From Faecalicoccus sp. (GTDB lineage Bacteria; Bacillota_I; Bacilli_A; Erysipelotrichales; Erysipelotrichaceae): DNA of 6,147 nucleotides. The translations under genes and the position numbers were made by a program. The notes under the pieces were generated by a model. It did not search any database, had not been told where the DNA came from, and worked only from the letters and a program-made list of their open reading frames with translations. Positions 5,892-6,147 of the stretch are shown here, in pieces. Position 1 is the stretch's first letter; the number at the start of each line of letters is the position of its first letter. The DNA lies in the NCBI GenBank assembly GCA_017941505.1, contig JAGAWH010000089.1, positions 1 through 6,147 of the forward strand, written 5' to 3'.

Positions 5892-5893
5892 TT
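5824..5893. repeat. Large imperfect inverted repeat / hairpin in the divergent intergenic gap
   Basis: The left arm (5824-5850) pairs with the right arm (about 5863-5893). There is an outer 15-bp perfect stem AATTATGTTAAGAAA/TTTCTTAACATAATT, a four-base bulge in the right arm, and an inner stem AATGGAAAACGG/CCATTTTCCATT with one mismatch that becomes a G-U pair in minus-strand RNA. The loop is about a dozen bases. T-rich stretches follow the inner stem on both strands, but no gene ends here. Confidence 0.65.
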
Positions 5894-5944
5894 TTTATTT
5901 AAAATAAGGGTGTGTTCAAACGAATAATACGAGGAGGTGAAAAC

Positions 5945-6147
5945 ATGAATACGCCATATTTAAGAGGAGCATGTATGTTGGTTAATCGTCGCTTGAAATA
6001 CGGAATCCCTGTCCAATTTGAATATGATGAGGATTCTACGCTCTTCGAAGATTATCTTTTGGCAAAAATGAATAGTGGTTTAAAAGGCATCACCATTATC
6101 AACGATCTGCATTCCATAATAGCTTTTATCAGATGGCTTGAGGTTGA
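5945..6147 (+). CDS. Unknown protein, N-terminal part (runs off window)
   Basis: An open frame of 67 codons continues to the right edge, beginning MNTPYLRGACMLVNRRLKYG and including FEYDEDSTLFEDYLLAKM and GLKGITIINDLHSIIAFIRW. I do not recognise it. The start is well supported by a strong GAGGAGGTGA ribosome binding site (5931-5940), with GGAGG ending seven bases before the ATG. There is no obvious signal peptide; the LHSIIAFIRW stretch is amphipathic rather than a clear membrane helix. It is the only plus-strand gene here and is divergent from the 77-residue gene, sharing the repeat-rich gap with it. I found no convincing sigma-A promoter immediately upstream. It could be a regulator acting on those repeats, but the visible part shows no DNA-binding motif. 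Confidence 0.7.
   Translation, partial: MNTPYLRGACMLVNRRLKYGIPVQFEYDEDSTLFEDYLLAKMNSGLKGITIINDLHSIIAFIRWLEV

Noticed and set aside
5824..5893. Calling the large hairpin a conventional bidirectional terminator
   Set aside because: The flanking genes are divergent, so no known transcript reaches it; I recorded it as an inverted repeat instead.
5883..5930. Sigma-A promoter for the plus-strand gene (TTAACA at 5883 or AATAAT at 5923)
   Set aside because: Neither has a partner box at acceptable spacing, and the second would place the transcript start inside the ribosome binding site.
5725..5944. CRISPR array from the repeated 9-mers
   Set aside because: The repeats are too short, mixed in orientation and irregularly spaced, with no uniform spacers.

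Overview
The window looks like chromosomal DNA of a low-to-moderate GC Gram-positive bacterium (Bacillota; an anaerobic Erysipelotrichia- or Clostridia-like relative is my best guess, from protein resemblance only). Support comes from strong GGAGG-type ribosome binding sites before nearly every gene, compact U-tailed intrinsic terminators, a surface lipoprotein nuclease of a kind common in gut Bacillota, and closely packed co-oriented genes. No phage, transposon, CRISPR, rRNA or tRNA sequence was seen.

Six of the seven genes are on the minus strand. Read in transcription order (right to left), they are: a 77-residue Cys-containing protein of unknown function (5491-5724); a monofunctional aconitase of the short, roughly 640-residue type (3484-5403); a CorA-family divalent cation channel fused to an extra N-terminal four-helix membrane domain (1969-3417); a 127-residue unknown cytoplasmic protein (1541-1924) translationally coupled to a secreted lipoprotein DNA/RNA non-specific endonuclease with a C-terminal Ada-like Cys/His domain (697-1548); and the N-terminal 209 residues of a YjgR/DUF853 HerA-like P-loop ATPase (1-627) that runs off the left edge. 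A plus-strand gene of unknown function starts at 5945 and runs off the right edge.

Four intrinsic terminators (678-698, 1949-1970, 3455-3479, 5471-5492) divide the minus-strand genes into short transcription units: the small protein alone, aconitase alone, CorA-like alone, then the unknown protein plus nuclease, then the ATPase. Three of the four terminators have the stop codon of the preceding gene built into their stem. The genes do not form an obvious single pathway; the window is mostly housekeeping (TCA/glutamate carbon flow, Mg2+ transport, DNA hydrolysis).

The least ordinary parts are the membrane-domain fusion on the CorA-like protein and the 220-bp divergent intergenic region 5725-5944. 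That region carries five copies of a TTATGTTRA-type 9-mer in alternating orientation, a 26-bp near-perfect palindrome beside a predicted -35 box, and a large imperfect hairpin. I did not find convincing evidence of a wholly new multi-gene system.
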